A DNA stretch of 23,677 nt from an uncultured Beijerinckiaceae bacterium (lineage in GTDB: Bacteria > Pseudomonadota > Alphaproteobacteria > Rhizobiales > Beijerinckiaceae). Shown here piece by piece: positions 10,391-17,640 of this stretch; position 1 is the stretch's first letter; each line of letters begins with the position of its first letter. The stretch covers positions 1-23,677 of the forward strand of contig CALMGA010000297.1 in assembly GCA_937863205.1 (NCBI GenBank), written 5' to 3'. The notes under the pieces are model-generated. The model worked only from the letters and a program-made list of their open reading frames with translations. It was not told the origin of the DNA and made no database searches. Both the position numbers and the translations under genes were made by a program.

Positions 10391-11065
10391 TCAGGCGGAT
10401 AGACGCTCCGGCTGCACCGCGTCCGCCGTGTCCCGCTCGACCTGCCGCATCTGCTCGGCCGTCCGCAGGGCCCGCACCAGGAGGGCGGCGACCACCGCCG
10501 CCTGCGGCACGGCGCGCAGCATCGGCTGCGGCGCCGACAGGTGCCAGGGCCGGGCGAGCGGCCACAGCTTGAGGAACGGCATGCGGTTGCCGGCCTTGAG
10601 CACCAGGGCGATGTCGCCGGTGTGGTCGGGGCGCAGCGCCGCGGCGCAGGTGGTGATCTTGGAAAACGGCAGCGACAGCACGGCCGGCATGGCCACGCCG
10701 TATCGCAGGATCACGCGCCGGTCGGTGAAGGTGTAATCGGTCGTGCGCGCCACCGCGACGGCCAGTGCGCCGACAACGGCGAGGACGAGCAGCGATGCCA
10801 TCAGCAGCGGCACGCTGTCGTGCGCGGCCTTGGAGGCGGGCAGTCCCTTCGCCCAGGCCTGATAGGCGTCGAAGGCGAACAGCACGGCGAAGTAGCCAAA
10901 CACGGCGCGGGCGTGGAACACGTCGCGGATCACGCCGCGCATCGCCGGGCGGCCTTGCCATACCACCGCCTCGCCCGGCGCCAGCCGGTTGCCGCGGTGG
11001 ATCTCGGTCAGATCCGCTTCGGTCAGCTCGGGCTCGCCGGCGTCGACATATTCGCCACGACTCAC
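10391..11065 (-). CDS. puhB: Photosynthetic complex assembly protein PuhB
   Basis: 224 residues starting at GTG 11065. This start overlaps the puhA stop (GTGA) and has a near-perfect AAGGAGG seven bases upstream, inside the end of puhA. The protein has an N-terminal cytoplasmic segment with LAPGEAVVWQGRP, membrane helices near residues 50-65, 85-110 and 185-200, and a bacterial PH-like segment (TTDYTFTDRRVILRYGVAMPAVLSLPFSKI), the arrangement of PuhB. By family it assists assembly of the reaction centre and core complex in the inner membrane without being a stable subunit. It is the last gene of the pufLMC-puhAB operon. The usual partners puhC and puhE do not follow it here. Confidence 0.88.
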   Translation of the reverse strand: MSRGEYVDAGEPELTEADLTEIHRGNRLAPGEAVVWQGRPAMRGVIRDVFHARAVFGYFAVLFAFDAYQAWAKGLPASKAAHDSVPLLMASLLVLAVVGALAVAVARTTDYTFTDRRVILRYGVAMPAVLSLPFSKITTCAAALRPDHTGDIALVLKAGNRMPFLKLWPLARPWHLSAPQPMLRAVPQAAVVAALLVRALRTAEQMRQVERDTADAVQPERLSA

Positions 11066-11826
11066 AGCAGGGCCTCCTTGTAGGGCGCGGAGTAGATGTA
11101 GCCGCCGGCCCAGAAGCCGTTGACGATGTCTTCCTCGCGGGCGGTAATGCTGGTGGCGTTGCGCGTCACCGGCGCCTCGATGAACTGCGCCGCGTCCATG
11201 CAGTCGATCTGCAGGTAGGGCGCGTTGCGGCGGATCACGGCGTAGAAGATCGGCACGAGGCGGCGCTGCATGCTGCCGATCAGCTCGACTTCGAGGTAGC
11301 GCACGATCTTCGACTCGTCGTCGTACCAGAAGTCGATGACGATGCCGGCCTCGGCCATGTCGCTGCCGAGCACCCGCCGGCTGCGCGGGTCCATGTCGGG
11401 ATCGAGCATCTTGTGCTCGCCCATTTCGCGGAACGGCTTGAGGGCGGGGGTGCCGTCGCGCAGCAGGAAGGGCGAGTCGCGGCGCAGGGTATAGGCGCCC
11501 GGGCCGATGCCGGCGATCAGCGGATCGCCGGTCGGGTAGAGCGCCGCCCCGGCGTGGAAGGCGCGCGGCCGCACGTCGAGGTGGCGGCGGGCATATTCCT
11601 GCGGCAGCGTCGCCGTGCCGCCTTCAAGCAGCTTGTAGGTCTTGGGCGGCGGCACGGCTGGAAAGCCGACGATGCCGTGGCCGAGCGTCGGGATCTCCTC
11701 TTCGAGGGGATAGCCTTCCCGCTTGGATTCGCGCTGGAGATAGAACACCAGCGCGAAGAAGAAGAGGGTGAAGGCGACGACGAGCACCTCGACGAGGTCG
11801 ATCTGGTGGGTGAACGCGCCGATCAT
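11062..11826 (-). CDS. puhA: Photosynthetic reaction centre H subunit
   Basis: 254 residues from ATG 11826, which overlaps the pufC stop (ATGA); GGAG lies seven bases upstream. It has a single N-terminal membrane helix (residues 9-30, DLVEVLVVAFTLFFFALVFY), the conserved YLQRESKREGYPLE junction, and a cytoplasmic PRC-barrel half (FWYDDESKIVRYLEVEL). The length matches typical PuhA (about 250-260). It caps the L/M pair on the cytoplasmic side and shapes the proton path to the secondary quinone. In most purple bacteria puhA lies in a separate puh cluster near bch genes. Here it is directly joined to pufC and followed by puhB, which would give equal transcription of all four reaction-centre subunits. 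Confidence 0.97.
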   Translation of the reverse strand: MIGAFTHQIDLVEVLVVAFTLFFFALVFYLQRESKREGYPLEEEIPTLGHGIVGFPAVPPPKTYKLLEGGTATLPQEYARRHLDVRPRAFHAGAALYPTGDPLIAGIGPGAYTLRRDSPFLLRDGTPALKPFREMGEHKMLDPDMDPRSRRVLGSDMAEAGIVIDFWYDDESKIVRYLEVELIGSMQRRLVPIFYAVIRRNAPYLQIDCMDAAQFIEAPVTRNATSITAREEDIVNGFWAGGYIYSAPYKEALL

Positions 11827-12998
11827 TCCGCCGCTCCAACCGGCTTGCCGTTGGGGTCGGGGTCGCCGGGTCCGATGCGCGCCAGGGCCGCCTGCATCCG
11901 CGCCTCGTTGGCCGCCGACGAGCCGGAGGGATCGTCGTCCTTGGCCGGACCGTCGTGGCCGACGAGGCCGGGATAGTCCTTGACCATGTTGACCCCGTTC
12001 ATCGGGTTGGGCAGCCGGTAGTGGCAGGTTTCGCAGGTGAGCAGGGCGTTGCCGGGCTGCTGACCCTTCTCGTAGGCCGGCACCACCGGCACCGGCGTGG
12101 GGTGAACCAGTTCGCGCTGCTGCGGGATCACCTGGGCCAGCGGCAGCAGGTAGTTGCGGTTGAGGTCGCGGATCAGGCGCAGCGAATAATAGCCGACCCA
12201 GCGCATCGGCGTGGACTGGTTCCAGTCCTGGAAGGCGCGCGAGGCATGACAGTAGCCGCAGTTGACGCCGATCTGCAGCGACATCTGCATCATCATCTCG
12301 TAGATACGCGTCGCCGCGATGTAGGAACCGACGTCGTTGGTCCGCAGCGCCGACGTCGAGATCACCGCCACCGGATGATCCTGCAGGTAGTATTCGGCAT
12401 AGCCCGCGTTGGGGAAGAAGGTCGACACGGTCGGCGCCGTTTCCTTCCATTGCTCAGCCCGGTCGATGAAGGGCTTCTGCTCCCTTTCGATGCGCGGCCA
12501 CCACACTTCCGCCGGCACCGGCTGGCCGCGGTGGCAGGTGTAGCAGGTCACGCCGGTCGGGTTGACGTGGCCGCCCCAGGCCGAGTTGACGTAGCGGGTC
12601 ATCTCCAGCATCCGCCGGGCGATCAGCTTGGTCCGCTTCTCGTCGGAGGCCCAGTTCCCCGTGTTGTGGCAGAAGGCGCAGCCTTGGCCTGGCGACACCC
12701 AGTTGGTGAGCGCCTGCTGCAGCCGCATGAACTCGGCCGCGTTGACGTCGGTGAGCACCTTGACGTTCTTGTAAACGTCGGTCGCCTTGGGCCCGCCGTC
12801 GGCGGCGGCCGGCAGCACCGGCGGCACGAAGCTGTTGATCGCCTGGGTTTCGGCACGCGAATAGAACTGCACGTTGCTCTGCCCGCGGTAGCTCGTCTGC
12901 GTGCCGGCGAACCAGGGGCGGTGCCAGTCCGGCACGATCACGGCGAGCACGCCCGCGAATCCGAGACCGGCGAGGACGCCGGCTGTTGTCCATTTCAT
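11823..12998 (-). CDS. pufC: Reaction centre tetrahaem cytochrome c subunit
   Basis: 391 residues from ATG 12998, overlapping the pufM stop by 4 bases. Four CxxCH haem sites are present at residues 107-111, 152-156, 247-251 and 322-326, with the family signatures around them (TCYTCHRGQ and CETCHYRLP). The N-terminal hydrophobic stretch (residues 6-22) has no cysteine, so the subunit is probably held by an uncleaved helix and not by a lipid as in Blastochloris viridis. A tail of about 65 residues after the last haem, rich in Asp, Ala and Gly, looks long for the family. It acts on the periplasmic side, reducing the photo-oxidised special pair. Only a weak ribosome binding site is seen, consistent with translational coupling to pufM. 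Confidence 0.97.
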   Translation of the reverse strand: MKWTTAGVLAGLGFAGVLAVIVPDWHRPWFAGTQTSYRGQSNVQFYSRAETQAINSFVPPVLPAAADGGPKATDVYKNVKVLTDVNAAEFMRLQQALTNWVSPGQGCAFCHNTGNWASDEKRTKLIARRMLEMTRYVNSAWGGHVNPTGVTCYTCHRGQPVPAEVWWPRIEREQKPFIDRAEQWKETAPTVSTFFPNAGYAEYYLQDHPVAVISTSALRTNDVGSYIAATRIYEMMMQMSLQIGVNCGYCHASRAFQDWNQSTPMRWVGYYSLRLIRDLNRNYLLPLAQVIPQQRELVHPTPVPVVPAYEKGQQPGNALLTCETCHYRLPNPMNGVNMVKDYPGLVGHDGPAKDDDPSGSSAANEARMQAALARIGPGDPDPNGKPVGAAE

Positions 12999-14002
12999 CG
13001 CGGCACCACGACGTAGGGGAGCTTCTTGTCGAGGGCGTCCTTGGGCACCGGCGGCAGTTCGCGGTAGATCGAGGGATAATCGGCGGCGATGCCGTGCTTG
13101 ACCCCCCACAGGTACCAGTTGTCGACAACCGTGCCGGTGATGAGGATGCCGATGCCCCCCGTCAGCGTGGTCAGGGTGGCGAACCACCAGGCCCAGCGGT
13201 GGATCGACTCGTAGGTGGCGTTGAAGCCCATCGTCCAGCGCCAGAACAACGAGGCGCGCTCGGCCGCGGTGCCGCGCTCGGCGATCTCGTGGGTTTCGCG
13301 GTCGCCGCCGAACTTGGTGACGGCGAGGATGGTGCCGCCGTGCATGCCGAAGAGCACCGCCGACCCGTACAGGAAGGTGATGGAGAGCATGTGGAAGGGA
13401 TTGTAGAAGATGTTGCCGTAGCGAACCGAGAAGGTGGCCGTCCAGTTGAGGTGCGGCACGATGCCGAAGGGCACCGCCTCGGACCAGGAGCCCATCAGGA
13501 TCGGCCGGATGAAGCCGAGCACGAGGTAGAGCCAGATGGCGGAAGCGAAGCACCAGGGGACGTGGGTGCCAAGCTCATCGGCGCGCGCCATCCTGTACAG
13601 GCGCACCCACCACGCGAAGATCGCCAGCGTCAGGAAGAGGCCGGCCATCAGCCACCAGCCGCCCTCGTGCAGCGGCGGAAACAGCTGCAGGCCGTATTTC
13701 GCCGGTGGCGGATCAAGCGACAGGAACGGCAGCAGCTTGAGGAAGCGCAGCGGGTTCCAGTCGACCGAGGCCCACATGTTGAGGCCGATGATCTCGAAGG
13801 CCACCAGGCCGCAGGCGATCGAGAAGATGCCTTCGGTGCCCAGCCGGATCGGGCCGACCTGCGTTTCGCCGATGCGGCCGAGCAGGCGGGAATGGAAGAT
13901 GACCTTGCGCTCGCCGCCCCTCGGGGCGGGTGGGGGATAAAGGCCGCGTTCGATCGGACCTTCCAGAACGATCGCATTGTACAGCGTATGGAAACGCGCC
14001 AT
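12995..14002 (-). CDS. pufM: Photosynthetic reaction centre M subunit
   Basis: 335 residues from ATG 14002, with AGGA eight bases upstream. Five membrane helices and the diagnostic [16 protein letters not shown] and [18 protein letters not shown] segments identify it. Aligned by eye to Rhodobacter sphaeroides (offset +2), the bacteriochlorophyll ligands His184 and His204, the iron ligands His221, Glu236 and His268, the QA-stacking Trp254 and Tyr212 are all kept. The position of M44 is Glu46, an acid where R. sphaeroides has Asn. The N-terminus ([16 protein letters not shown]) differs from the common YQNIFTQVQV type, and about 30 residues extend past the usual NHGMAP end. It follows pufL by 63 bases and overlaps pufC by 4. 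Confidence 0.98.
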   Translation of the reverse strand: MARFHTLYNAIVLEGPIERGLYPPPAPRGGERKVIFHSRLLGRIGETQVGPIRLGTEGIFSIACGLVAFEIIGLNMWASVDWNPLRFLKLLPFLSLDPPPAKYGLQLFPPLHEGGWWLMAGLFLTLAIFAWWVRLYRMARADELGTHVPWCFASAIWLYLVLGFIRPILMGSWSEAVPFGIVPHLNWTATFSVRYGNIFYNPFHMLSITFLYGSAVLFGMHGGTILAVTKFGGDRETHEIAERGTAAERASLFWRWTMGFNATYESIHRWAWWFATLTTLTGGIGILITGTVVDNWYLWGVKHGIAADYPSIYRELPPVPKDALDKKLPYVVVPR

Positions 14003-14065
14003 GCGGAAATCCTGATGTTCTCTTGTTATCGTTGGATTACGGACGGATGCGGCCGAGCGGCGGCG

Positions 14066-14908
14066 CTAGCTGACCCAGCCCTGACCCGACCAGATCGGGA
14101 TCGAGAGATACCAGTTGAAGAAATACGGCCAGCCCTGCGTCCAGAACGGGCCGGACAGGATGATGCAGATGGCACTCCAGACGGCGGCGTTGATGGCGAG
14201 CAGCCAGCCCAGCCGGTGGATGCCGAGTTCGCCGATCGAGTAGGAGATGGCGTCGCGGAAGTAGATGCTTTCGTGCTCGCCGTAGACCAGCGGGCGGTTC
14301 TTGCCGGGGTTGGCGGCGCTGAGGATCTCGCCGCCGTGCAGGCCGAGCACCAGCGTGGTCGTGAAGAAGCAGGTCACCGCGATCATGTGCGCGGGATTGT
14401 AATGGAAGTGCAGGTACTGGTAGCCGGTGTTGGACACCCAATCGAGGTGGCTCATGATGCCGTAGGGGAAGCCGTAGCCCCACGCGCCCATCAGCAGCGG
14501 CCGGAAGATTTCCAGCGTGACATAGGCGAGGATCGCCGCCCCGAAGGCGACGGGGACGTGCAGCCCCATGCCGAGCTTGCGGGCGATCTCGCACTGGCGC
14601 AGCGCCCACGACACGAAGGCGCCGGTGGCGAAGATGGTGATGAGCTGCCACAGCCCGCCTTCGCGCAGCGGGGCCCAGTGCAGGCCCCAGGACAGGTCGG
14701 GCGGGGCGATGGAGATCGCGAAAGGCGCCCAGGTCGGGCCGATCGCGGCGCCATAGAAGATGAGGCCGGTGCCGACCAGCGAGCACAGGATTGTGGTGAC
14801 GCCGAAGAAGCCGACATAAAAGGGACCGACCCAGAAGTCGAAGGTGGAGCCGCCGATCAGCGTGCCGCCGCCGACCCTGTATTTACGTTCGAACGAAAGA
14901 AGAGCCAT
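14066..14908 (-). CDS. pufL: Photosynthetic reaction centre L subunit
   Basis: 280 residues from ATG 14908, preceded by GAGGAA about nine bases upstream; this start gives the canonical [13 protein letters not shown]-terminus. All pigment and iron ligands are present: His154 and His174 (bacteriochlorophyll), His191 and His231 (iron), and His169, which bonds the special pair in other species; residue numbers are R. sphaeroides numbers plus one. Two functional positions differ: L104 is Gln (codon 14594-14596) and L213 is Ser (14267-14269), while Glu L212 and Ser L223 are kept. It is the first gene of the operon. The LH1 genes pufB and pufA, which normally lie directly upstream in the same operon, are absent. 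Confidence 0.98.
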   Translation of the reverse strand: MALLSFERKYRVGGGTLIGGSTFDFWVGPFYVGFFGVTTILCSLVGTGLIFYGAAIGPTWAPFAISIAPPDLSWGLHWAPLREGGLWQLITIFATGAFVSWALRQCEIARKLGMGLHVPVAFGAAILAYVTLEIFRPLLMGAWGYGFPYGIMSHLDWVSNTGYQYLHFHYNPAHMIAVTCFFTTTLVLGLHGGEILSAANPGKNRPLVYGEHESIYFRDAISYSIGELGIHRLGWLLAINAAVWSAICIILSGPFWTQGWPYFFNWYLSIPIWSGQGWVS

Positions 14909-14981
14909 CGCGCTGTCTTCCTCGGAAACGGGCGCACGGAGCAAAGCGCCACAGGCGAGCATTGGCCCGGCCTCTTGCGCC

Positions 14982-14999
14982 TGTCAATCTAGGCTGACA
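14982..14999. promoter_or_regulatory. PpsR/CrtJ-type operator, site 1
   Basis: TGTCAATCTAGGCTGACA fits TGT-N12-ACA exactly, with perfect TGTCA/TGACA half-sites. It lies 73 bases before pufL and 53 before the divergent SH3-protein gene. On the pufL strand the left half-site forms a consensus -35 hexamer TTGACA (14987-14982), so bound repressor would cover the promoter. With a 17-base spacer the -10 would be CAATGC (14964-14959), a poor match. Confidence 0.72.
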
Positions 15000-15006
15000 C
15001 CATGAG

Positions 15007-15024
15007 CGTCAATCTGACACGACA
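15007..15024. promoter_or_regulatory. PpsR/CrtJ-type operator, imperfect site 2
   Basis: CGTCAATCTGACACGACA has the same 18-base layout as site 1 and shares GTCAATCT and GACA with it, with one changed base in each outer half-site. The sites are separated by 7 bases. CrtJ is known to bind pairs of such palindromes about 8 bases apart cooperatively, so the pair is more convincing than either alone. Confidence 0.55.
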
Positions 15025-15052
15025 GTCAGGGCGGGATCGGAAAGGGGCGGCG

Positions 15053-15463
15053 ATGAGCGAAGGCAAGGGAACGGCGGCAGGGCGATCCCGTTTGATCTGG
15101 ATCGCGGCGCTTCTGGCACCGGTGACGGCGGCGCGGGCCGAGCCGGGCGCGATCACCTGGACCACCTATCTCTACCAGGGGCCGAGCACGCACTACCAGG
15201 TCGCCGACGAGGTGAACCAGCTGCAGCGGGTCGACATCCTCGGCTGTGCCGACGGCTGGTGCCACGTCAGCTTCGGCGGGCGTTCCGGCTACGTGCTGGC
15301 TGAGGTGGTCGTGCACCAGGGCCGGGACGCGGCCGCGCCGCCGGCCGGCGTGCTGGGGCAGCCGGCCGCCACCATCGATCCGACCCCGCGCGGGCCTTGC
15401 TTCGTGGCCAACCAGAAGGCCGGCAACGGCGGCAACGAACTCACCCGCTTTTGCGAGAAATAG
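15053..15463 (+). CDS. Secreted SH3-domain protein, divergent from pufL
   Basis: 136 residues from ATG 15053, which has AAAGGGGCGG just upstream. A signal peptide (RLIWIAALLAPVTAARA, cleavage near residue 27) leads into a bacterial SH3 domain: TYLYQGPSTHYQVADEVNQ, then a VDILGCADGWCHVSFGGR segment and SGYVLAEVVV. The C-terminus (GPCFVANQKAGNGGNELTRFC) holds a second Cys pair, suggesting disulphides in the periplasm. Bacterial SH3 domains of this sort often bind cell wall, but no partner can be named. It is transcribed away from pufL across the two PpsR-like palindromes, so it could share their light or oxygen control (inference). An upstream ATG at 15002 would start inside the operator region and has no ribosome binding site. 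Confidence 0.85.
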   Translation: MSEGKGTAAGRSRLIWIAALLAPVTAARAEPGAITWTTYLYQGPSTHYQVADEVNQLQRVDILGCADGWCHVSFGGRSGYVLAEVVVHQGRDAAAPPAGVLGQPAATIDPTPRGPCFVANQKAGNGGNELTRFCEK

Positions 15464-16581
15464 CGAAGCACCATGACGGCGGAACCCGCATCGGGCCGAC
15501 CGGCCGCCGGACGTCGCTGCCGAACGGCTTCGACCGGCTCATCGCGGCGGGCCAGACCGGCGAAGCGGCGGTTGGCGGCGAGGATGACGGTGTCGAGGAG
15601 CCCGACATAGAGGAGCGCGACGGCAAGGTCGGCGAAACGGTCGCCGTCAACCTCATCGCCGTTCTCGTGGCGGTGGACGAGGAGCGCCCGCGCGTGCTCA
15701 CCGTCGGCGGCGACGCGCTGCCCTCCGGCCCGTTCGCGCTGGCGCATCGCTCGCTGCAGTCGGGCCTGCGCGACTGGGTGGAGCAGCAGACCCACCAGCC
15801 GATCGGCTACGTCGAGCAGCTCTACACCTTTGCCGACCGCGACCGGGGCGGTCCCGGTGCCGACAGGATGGGTGGCGACAGCGCCCGCATGGTGTCGATC
15901 TCCTACCTCGGGCTGACGCGCGAGCAGCAGGGCCGCGACTTCAGCGGGCGCTCGCCCTGGCTCGACTGGTACGCCTTCTTCCCTTGGGAAGACCGGCGCG
16001 CCGGGACCCCGCCGGCGGCTCTCGCGGTGGAGGAGGCCCTGGGCTCCTGGATCGCGGAGGCAGCCGACGCGACGACGCGGCGCATCCGTTCCGAGCGCTG
16101 CGCCATCAACTTCGGGCTCGCTCCCCATGGCTGGAACGAGGAGCTGGTGCTGCAGCGCTACGAACTGCTGTTCGAGGCCGGGCTGATCGCCGAAGCGGCA
16201 GTCTCATCGAAGGTTTGGCGCGGCGAGGGTTCGACGCGCCGGCCCTTGCCGGGACGGCGCATGACCGGCGACCACCGCCGCATCCTGGCCACCGGCATCG
16301 CCAGGCTGCGCGCCAAGATCAAGTACCGACCGGTGGTGTTCGAGCTGCTCGCCCCCGCATTCACCCTGTTCCAACTGCAGCGTTCGGTGGAGGCGTTGGC
16401 CGGTCGTCCCCTTCACAAGCAGAACTTCCGTCGCCTGATCGAGAGCCAGAACCTCGTGGAGGAGACCGGGGCGGTGTCGGCCGCCACCGGAGGCAGGCCG
16501 GCCAAGCTGTACCGCTTTCGCGGCGACGTGCTGGCCGAGCGCGAGGTCGCCGGAACCAAGCTGCCGCGGGCGGGTCGCTGA
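15397..16581 (+). CDS. NrtR-like transcriptional regulator (Nudix domain plus winged helix)
   Basis: The coordinates mark the longest open frame, beginning at a TTG inside the preceding gene; the true start is unclear. The frame keeps high-GC third positions from about 15480, yet has no ATG, GTG or TTG between 15399 and 15667. The recognisable protein begins near 15637: VAVNLIAVLVAVDEERPRVLTVGG, then a degenerate Nudix region and IGYVEQLYTFADRDR. The C-terminal winged helix spans about the last 75 residues (FQLQRSVEALAGRPLHKQNFRRL, then TGGRPAKLYRFR). In alphaproteobacteria this family (COG4111) resembles NrtR, a repressor of NAD-related genes sensing ADP-ribose-like ligands. No NAD genes are in the window, so its target is unknown. 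Confidence 0.72.
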   Translation: MLRGQPEGRQRRQRTHPLLREIAKHHDGGTRIGPTGRRTSLPNGFDRLIAAGQTGEAAVGGEDDGVEEPDIEERDGKVGETVAVNLIAVLVAVDEERPRVLTVGGDALPSGPFALAHRSLQSGLRDWVEQQTHQPIGYVEQLYTFADRDRGGPGADRMGGDSARMVSISYLGLTREQQGRDFSGRSPWLDWYAFFPWEDRRAGTPPAALAVEEALGSWIAEAADATTRRIRSERCAINFGLAPHGWNEELVLQRYELLFEAGLIAEAAVSSKVWRGEGSTRRPLPGRRMTGDHRRILATGIARLRAKIKYRPVVFELLAPAFTLFQLQRSVEALAGRPLHKQNFRRLIESQNLVEETGAVSAATGGRPAKLYRFRGDVLAEREVAGTKLPRAGR

Positions 16582-16673
16582 AGCGGCGGGGCGCCGACCC
16601 TCTCGCTTATCCAGTGGTCTCGTTTCGCGATATTCGAGGATCCCTGCTTTCGATCCGGTCGGCGGGTGAAACG

Positions 16674-16697
16674 GGGAAACGCATGGGAGCGTTTCCC
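16674..16697. repeat. Perfect 9-bp inverted repeat after the NrtR-like gene
   Basis: GGGAAACGC, a six-base loop (ATGGGA) and GCGTTTCCC form a perfect palindrome 93 bases past the regulator stop, within the 231-base gap before the next gene. No T-run follows directly, so it is a poor intrinsic terminator. It may be an RNA hairpin or a protein binding site. The rest of the gap holds an AT-rich stretch (16741-16760) that may carry the promoter of the next gene. Confidence 0.5.
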
Positions 16698-16812
16698 AGG
16701 TGCGAACCCAACGATCTCAAGGCCGGCGACCATGGCGATGCCTTTTTAACCAGATTTTCATGCGGTGGCCGGCACAGTGCGGGCAGTGTCGTCCGCCCGT
16801 GTCGAGTTCGCC

Positions 16813-17148
16813 ATGCTCATCGCATCCCTTCACGCCCGCAAGTTGATCCAGGTCGCGGCCGCGGCGGCGGCCGGTCTGCTGGCCTTGGCCGCCTCGCAGG
16901 TGCCCTCGCATGCGCAAACCGGCCACATGCTGGTGATCCCGGCCTCCGACGGCTACGGCTTCGACGACTGCCTCGCCGGCAACAAGGCCTGCGGCCAGGT
17001 CATCGCCGATGCTTGGTGCGAAGCCCATGGCATGGCCGCGTCCCTGTCGTTCGGGCGCTCCGACGACATCACCGCCTCGATCGGCAAGGCCGATGGCAAG
17101 GCGCAGAAGATCGAGCCCGGCACCTTCATCGTGAACTGCAAGGAATAA
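16813..17148 (+). CDS. Small exported protein of unknown function
   Basis: 111 residues from ATG 16813; a GTG at 16765 would add 16 residues before the signal peptide and is less likely. The N-terminus is a clear signal peptide (LIQVAAAAAAGLLALAASQV, cleavage expected after SHA, about residue 34). The mature part, about 77 residues, contains GYGFDDCLAGNKACGQVIADAWC and ends in FIVNCKE, so four cysteines could form two disulphides in the periplasm. I recognise this as the kind of small conserved secreted protein seen in Hyphomicrobiales, without a known function. No good ribosome binding site precedes the ATG. Confidence 0.72.
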   Translation: MLIASLHARKLIQVAAAAAAGLLALAASQVPSHAQTGHMLVIPASDGYGFDDCLAGNKACGQVIADAWCEAHGMAASLSFGRSDDITASIGKADGKAQKIEPGTFIVNCKE

Positions 17149-17288
17149 GCTGCTCCGGTGCCCTCGGGGGATCGCGCCCTCGACCGAGGCCGGGCAAAGG
17201 TCAGGGTCTTAGGCCCTCGTCCCCGCGACCGGCGTGGAACGCGCCGACGCATCGCGCGATTGCTCCCGGACACACCGAGGAGTTTCCC

Positions 17289-17504
17289 ATGCGAACGATC
17301 CTGGCCGGCCTCATCATTTCCGCCGCCGCCCTGTCCTTCACCGCCGCCACCGCCGATGCCAAGGGCTGCATCAAGGGCGCACTGGTCGGCGGCGCGGCCG
17401 GTCATTTCGCCGGCCACGGCAAGCTCGGCGCTGCCGCCGGCTGCGCGATCGGCCACCACGAGGCCAACAAGAAGCCGCCGCAGCAGGACGCCGGCGCCAA
17501 GTAG
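17289..17504 (+). CDS. Small exported glycine-zipper protein
   Basis: 71 residues, with GAGGAG seven bases before the ATG. A signal peptide (MRTILAGLIISAAALSFTAA, cleavage after ADA) is followed by a short Gly/Ala-rich segment, CIKGALVGGAAGHFAGHGKL and then GAAAGCAIGHHEA, with the G-x3-G spacing of glycine zippers. The end is a polar tail (NKKPPQQDAGAK). Proteins like this are thought to insert in or associate with membranes of the envelope; no specific function is known. The gene lies 140 bases after the preceding small secreted protein and converges on the CreA-family gene. Confidence 0.8.
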   Translation: MRTILAGLIISAAALSFTAATADAKGCIKGALVGGAAGHFAGHGKLGAAAGCAIGHHEANKKPPQQDAGAK

Positions 17505-17640
17505 GCAGAGCCAAGTAGCCAGCGCCGAGTCGCGCGCCGATCCTTTGCGACGCAGCCGGCAGTTCCCCTTCGGCTGATGTGCTGTCGGGTGCTTCGTCGG
17601 CGGGACACTTGCGCGGCGGTGTGACCGGCCTGCGAGCTGT

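Noticed and set aside
12986..14992. 668-codon + strand frame across pufM and pufL
   Set aside because: It is the antisense of two unmistakable reaction-centre genes; length alone is due to high GC content.
14909..15052. Possible LH1 pufB/pufA before pufL
   Set aside because: Only 144 bases are available and no alpha or beta antenna peptide with its His ligand is found; the space holds promoter and operators.
15289..16128. Minus-strand frame with a hydrophobic run (LAVALLYVGLLDTVILAA)
   Set aside because: It lies opposite the SH3 and NrtR-like genes; the rest of the frame has no protein-like pattern, so the hydrophobic run is probably a shadow.
17553..17576. Hairpin CAGCCG/CGGCTG between two convergent genes as a terminator
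   Set aside because: The stem is six bases with a 12-base loop and no T-run follows on either strand.
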